Shown here piece by piece: positions 60,890 to 64,000 of a stretch of 64,000 nucleotides of DNA. Where the stretch lies: positions 7,916,085 to 7,980,084 of the forward strand of contig JAQFVV010012396.1 of the NCBI GenBank assembly GCA_028023455.1, in the 5' to 3' direction. This stretch comes from Epiperipatus broadwayi (taxonomy: Eukaryota; Onychophora; Udeonychophora; Euonychophora; Peripatidae). A model generated the notes under the pieces. That model was not told the origin of the DNA, did not search any database, and was given only the letters and a program-made list of their open reading frames with translations. Made by a program: the position numbers and the translations under genes. Position 1 is the stretch's first letter; each line of letters starts with the position of its first letter.

Positions 60890-62085
60890 ATGAGCATATC
60901 ATCACATATTAAACATAAACAAAATGCATTTAAACAAAATATTAAAAATATTAAAGTTAGGCAAGACTGTTAGTTTGTAAGAATTGAAGAGAATAAATTT
61001 CGGACATTTAATGAGTATAAAAAAATATGAAATCTTTTAATTTATAAAAGATTTTAGCAGTTTATAAAAAATTAAAGTAAAAATTGTTTCTTTCTTTCTT
61101 TTTTTTTGTTACTACTTTAAAGTACATTATAGGTCTTTAAAAGAATAGTTGACCAGAAGTGATTTTTTTTTACAATATATATAAAGTTACACAGATCTAC
61201 AGAGTTTCTTTTTATAATAGGGTAAAATTAAAAAGTTTGATAATTTAGATAGAATGTTCTTTTTAAAGTGTTAAAGCTAGCTTAGATTTTATAGATTAAA
61301 GTTCATAGACTGCAGTTTTTAAAATTATTGCCATCACTGCCTTCTTGGTTGGACTTGAAGCGTATCTCAATGATAGTGGCTGGAACAGGGCATCAAACAG
61401 TAGCATAGTTTTCAATGGCATTTCTTTTCAGATAGGTTTTAAGTTTCTTCATATTCCCCCTTCATGCAGGTTGCTGAAAAGATTATTCATAGGTATGTTT
61501 GGAGGAACTGAGAGCACCATCTTGGCCCAAGAACCAGTAAATATTTTATTTTACTCGATCATCTTGGAATTTGGACTTCACAATAATTTACAGGATAGCA
61601 ATCTAAAGAATAAGTCTTAACTTAAAAAATCTGCAATATTTGTATTTCCCAGATCAAAAACCAGTGACTATCTATTTTAAACCAGAATTCAAACTTCCTC
61701 TAAGTTTTACAGCAGTCGGTTTCTTTTGACTCTGATCTTTTTTTATTTTATTGCCAAAACCATTACTGGCTTGATCTGGAAAAAGAAATTCATTACAATT
61801 GTAATGAGCTTTAGAACCATGTTAATAACTCAGGAACCATTTGATCTTACTTGAGAATTATTCTAAATTGTTTCATTACCAATCTGTGAATTTAGCATGT
61901 AATTTATAATTCATTTAAATCACACTTGCTAAAGATTATTTAGCTACATTTTCTAAATAAAATAACTTTTATACAATATATAATTTATTAAGCAAAATAT
62001 AAATGCTGCAATATATCTATACAAAAATTAATATTACAGTCATTTATAGGTGCTTGTATGTGTGACAATAACTATACAACTGTTT
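60890..62085. other. Interval with a more complex patch at 61330-61620
   Basis: 61330-61620 is less AT-rich. An open frame of about 90 codons runs to 61620 on the plus strand, from a TTG or internal ATG. The minus strand of the same patch also has two open stretches split by stops. Neither resembles a family I know. A pseudogene exon or transposon fragment is possible. Confidence 0.35.
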
Positions 62086-62089
62086 GAAT

Positions 62090-62225
62090 GCATACAAAAT
62101 TGTGATTACATATATAACTGTGTAGATACATATACACTGTGTGATATATACAACTGTGTAAACATATATACACCTGTGCAACAGCATATATCACTGTGTG
62201 GATACATATACACATGTACTAGAGA
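62090..62225. repeat. Degenerate tandem repeat, about 25-30 bp unit
   Basis: Repeated variants of 'ctgtgtagatacatatacac' occur at about 62117, 62153, 62191 and adjacent positions. Confidence 0.7.
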
Positions 62226-62229
62226 GTGT

Positions 62230-62898
62230 TTAAAACCAGCATAAATGTGTCTGTGAGGACAAAAAGGTGAAACAGATAGGAGGACAGGAATATTGGTTTC
62301 AATAGTAAACTATAGAGCAGCTGATGGACTTCCTTTTTGCCTTTCTGTTCTGATCTGGACTATTCTGCTAGCTAGCTACTTCTTGCCAGCTATAATTATG
62401 ACCAACTACTTATCAAAAAAATCACCAGCAAAACTTCTTTTTATCAACACTTTTATATGGTCATTTGAGGTGACAAAAACACTAAATTAAAAACTGTTTT
62501 TATTTTTTTATTAAAAACAATTTTAATTATTTCAAAAGCACTTTTAATTAAAAACTACATTTGAAAATTTTATCAAAGATTTTAAAAAATAGATAATAGA
62601 AATGTATACAAGCATTAATTAAAAGATTTCAAAAATAAACCATGCTTGTTGTTAAATTTCAAAACCACAATACAATATTAATATTCAGTTAGACCTTTTT
62701 AAACTGTTTAATTTATAATAAAATTCTATTTTAAATCCAAATTATTTAATCTTTTACTAGGATTATTTTATTTCAGGAAGGTAGAAAAATATCTTCAGTA
62801 TTTTTGTCTGTGTTTATTTCCACTTTTCCTTTACTTTATATAGATATGGGCACATACACAACTAAGTTGTTGTATATTTAACCTGACCAGTTACACTA
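62230..62898. other. AT-rich interval, no gene recognised
   Basis: No recognised feature. Confidence 0.55.
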
Positions 62899-62900
62899 TA

Positions 62901-62935
<35 letters not shown>
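62899..62935. repeat. (ATT)n microsatellite
   Basis: About 12 uninterrupted ATT units. Confidence 0.95.
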
Positions 62936-62939
<4 letters not shown>

Positions 62940-62940
<1 letters not shown>

Positions 62941-64000
62941 GTTAATAACAGAATCTGCAGATATATTATCTTTATTTAAGAATTTATATTTTATTTTTTT
63001 ATGTTTATACTATTTCTGTTTTTTTTTAACTATTGTGAGAGAAATAATACTGATTGCTTTAAAAATAAAGTTAAAAATAAAATACAATGAATGTTTATTT
63101 TGTTGTTTAGTATAACTCAACAAAATTATTTCTAAATAGAAGATTGAACATTACACTTAATTTAGTATGTTCATTGTATAATATTAAAGAAAAAATTCTT
63201 TTATACTTATTTGAAGATTACATAGCATTTAAAAAACAACAAATATTCAAAAATCTATTATAAGTCTAAAAAAAACAACAACAAATAAATAAAAATGTAA
63301 GCAGATTTAATTCTTATAAAAATTTGGTTTAGTGTAAGACCATGAGGCAGTAAGATATTTTTGACAACAAGAACTATAGCTGGATTACAAAAATTAATAG
63401 CCATCGATATAAGATATTTATTAACAATGTAAAACTTCTATTCAAAATCATATTTTATTAATTATGGTAATAAAAAAATAAAGAACATTTGATAAACAAA
63501 GTATGAATTAAATATAAAATAACTATATGTAAATATATATGTAATTAATTAATTAAATACCACATATATAATACCATTAAGCCAATAAAAGCTTTAATTA
63601 AATTAGAACTAAATTTTCATTCAGCATCATGTTGAATGTTGCAAGCATAGTTACATGAAATTAGAGTTGTTGGAGTCTCTGCTTATTTCCCAATATAGTG
63701 ATGATATCAGATGTGATTGACAAAAATACATGCATTGCAGAAAATTATTTGATTTTTTAAATCAAATATTGTCATTTAAATCATTGGAAAATATCTATAG
63801 ATGGATAGATAAATAATATTAGCATTATAAATATCTATGTATACATGTTTAAAACATAAAGAGGACATTAAAAAATTGCAATGGAAGATTACAATTAGGC
63901 AAGATATTGGAATCTTCCACAATGAAAAGTTTTCTGCTGAAAAAATTAAAAAACAGCAATCAAATGTCAAACAGTTTGTGACTTATATTTATATTTCATG
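62940..64000. other. AT-rich interval to the window end, no gene recognised
   Basis: Low-complexity frames only. Confidence 0.55.

Noticed and set aside
61345-61620. 91-codon frame as a host exon
   Set aside because: Starts at TTG, has no recognised domain, no convincing splice sites, and the opposite strand is about equally open.
1-64000. CRISPR arrays, prokaryotic operons, rRNA genes
   Set aside because: No regularly spaced short repeats with unique spacers, no ribosome binding sites with long ORFs, and no rRNA-like blocks were seen.

Overview
This window looks like a gene-poor, strongly AT-rich stretch of nuclear DNA from an invertebrate-type metazoan. There are no operons, bacterial genes, rRNA genes or convincing host coding exons. 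The recognisable coding sequence is all decayed transposon protein: RTE-type LINE, another LINE, Penelope-like element (PLE), two or three hAT lineages and mariner. Microsatellites, poly(A) tails, foldback elements and tRNA-derived sequences fill much of the rest. The species cannot be named from the sequence. The window opens on an EcoRI site (GAATTC), which would fit a cloned insert but could be chance.

Layout. 0-4.6 kb: a near full-length RTE LINE (996-4099, minus) lies within a ~160-180 bp tandem array. 4.6-7 kb: a hammerhead/tRNA-like repeat and the 3' part of a second LINE. 7.36-9.56 kb: two PLE copies head to head, with RT and GIY-YIG domains, followed by a 326 bp MITE. 11.0-11.3 kb: an inverted pair of a second hammerhead-like family. 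13-16.3 kb: hairpins, a poly(A)-tailed retrocopy-like stretch, a 5'-truncated RTE and a foldback. 18.98-23.29 kb: a hAT element with perfect 8-bp target duplications, split by a second RTE LINE. 25.6-32.3 kb: a MITE relic, a trimer of 46-bp hammerhead-like units, tRNA-Gly-like sequences and a second hAT relic. 32.6-35.8 kb: the densest cluster, with hammerhead/tRNA-like units (here RZ1) in both orientations, a mariner relic and a hAT C-terminal fragment. 36.6-64 kb: mostly AT-rich DNA with foldbacks (39.1, 41.1, 47.7, 53.8 and 60.8 kb), an RZ1 dimer (48.1-48.8 kb), a segmental duplication (50.8-51.4 kb) and one GC-richer island at 57 kb resembling a first exon or LTR.

The most interesting system is a set of small repeats with hammerhead self-cleaving ribozyme architecture. 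RZ1 joins a type-I-like hammerhead to a tRNA-like sequence with a Pol III B-box match. It occurs in tandem with a ~455 bp monomer in two separate loci. One copy, at 48608-48666 on the minus strand, keeps every catalytic core residue and shows a compensatory base-pair change in stem I. Two further families have different ribozyme cores. This recalls schistosome Sm-alpha SINE-like ribozyme repeats, metazoan retrozymes and PLE-encoded hammerheads, and PLE remains are present here as a plausible partner. Activity and mobilisation are inference.
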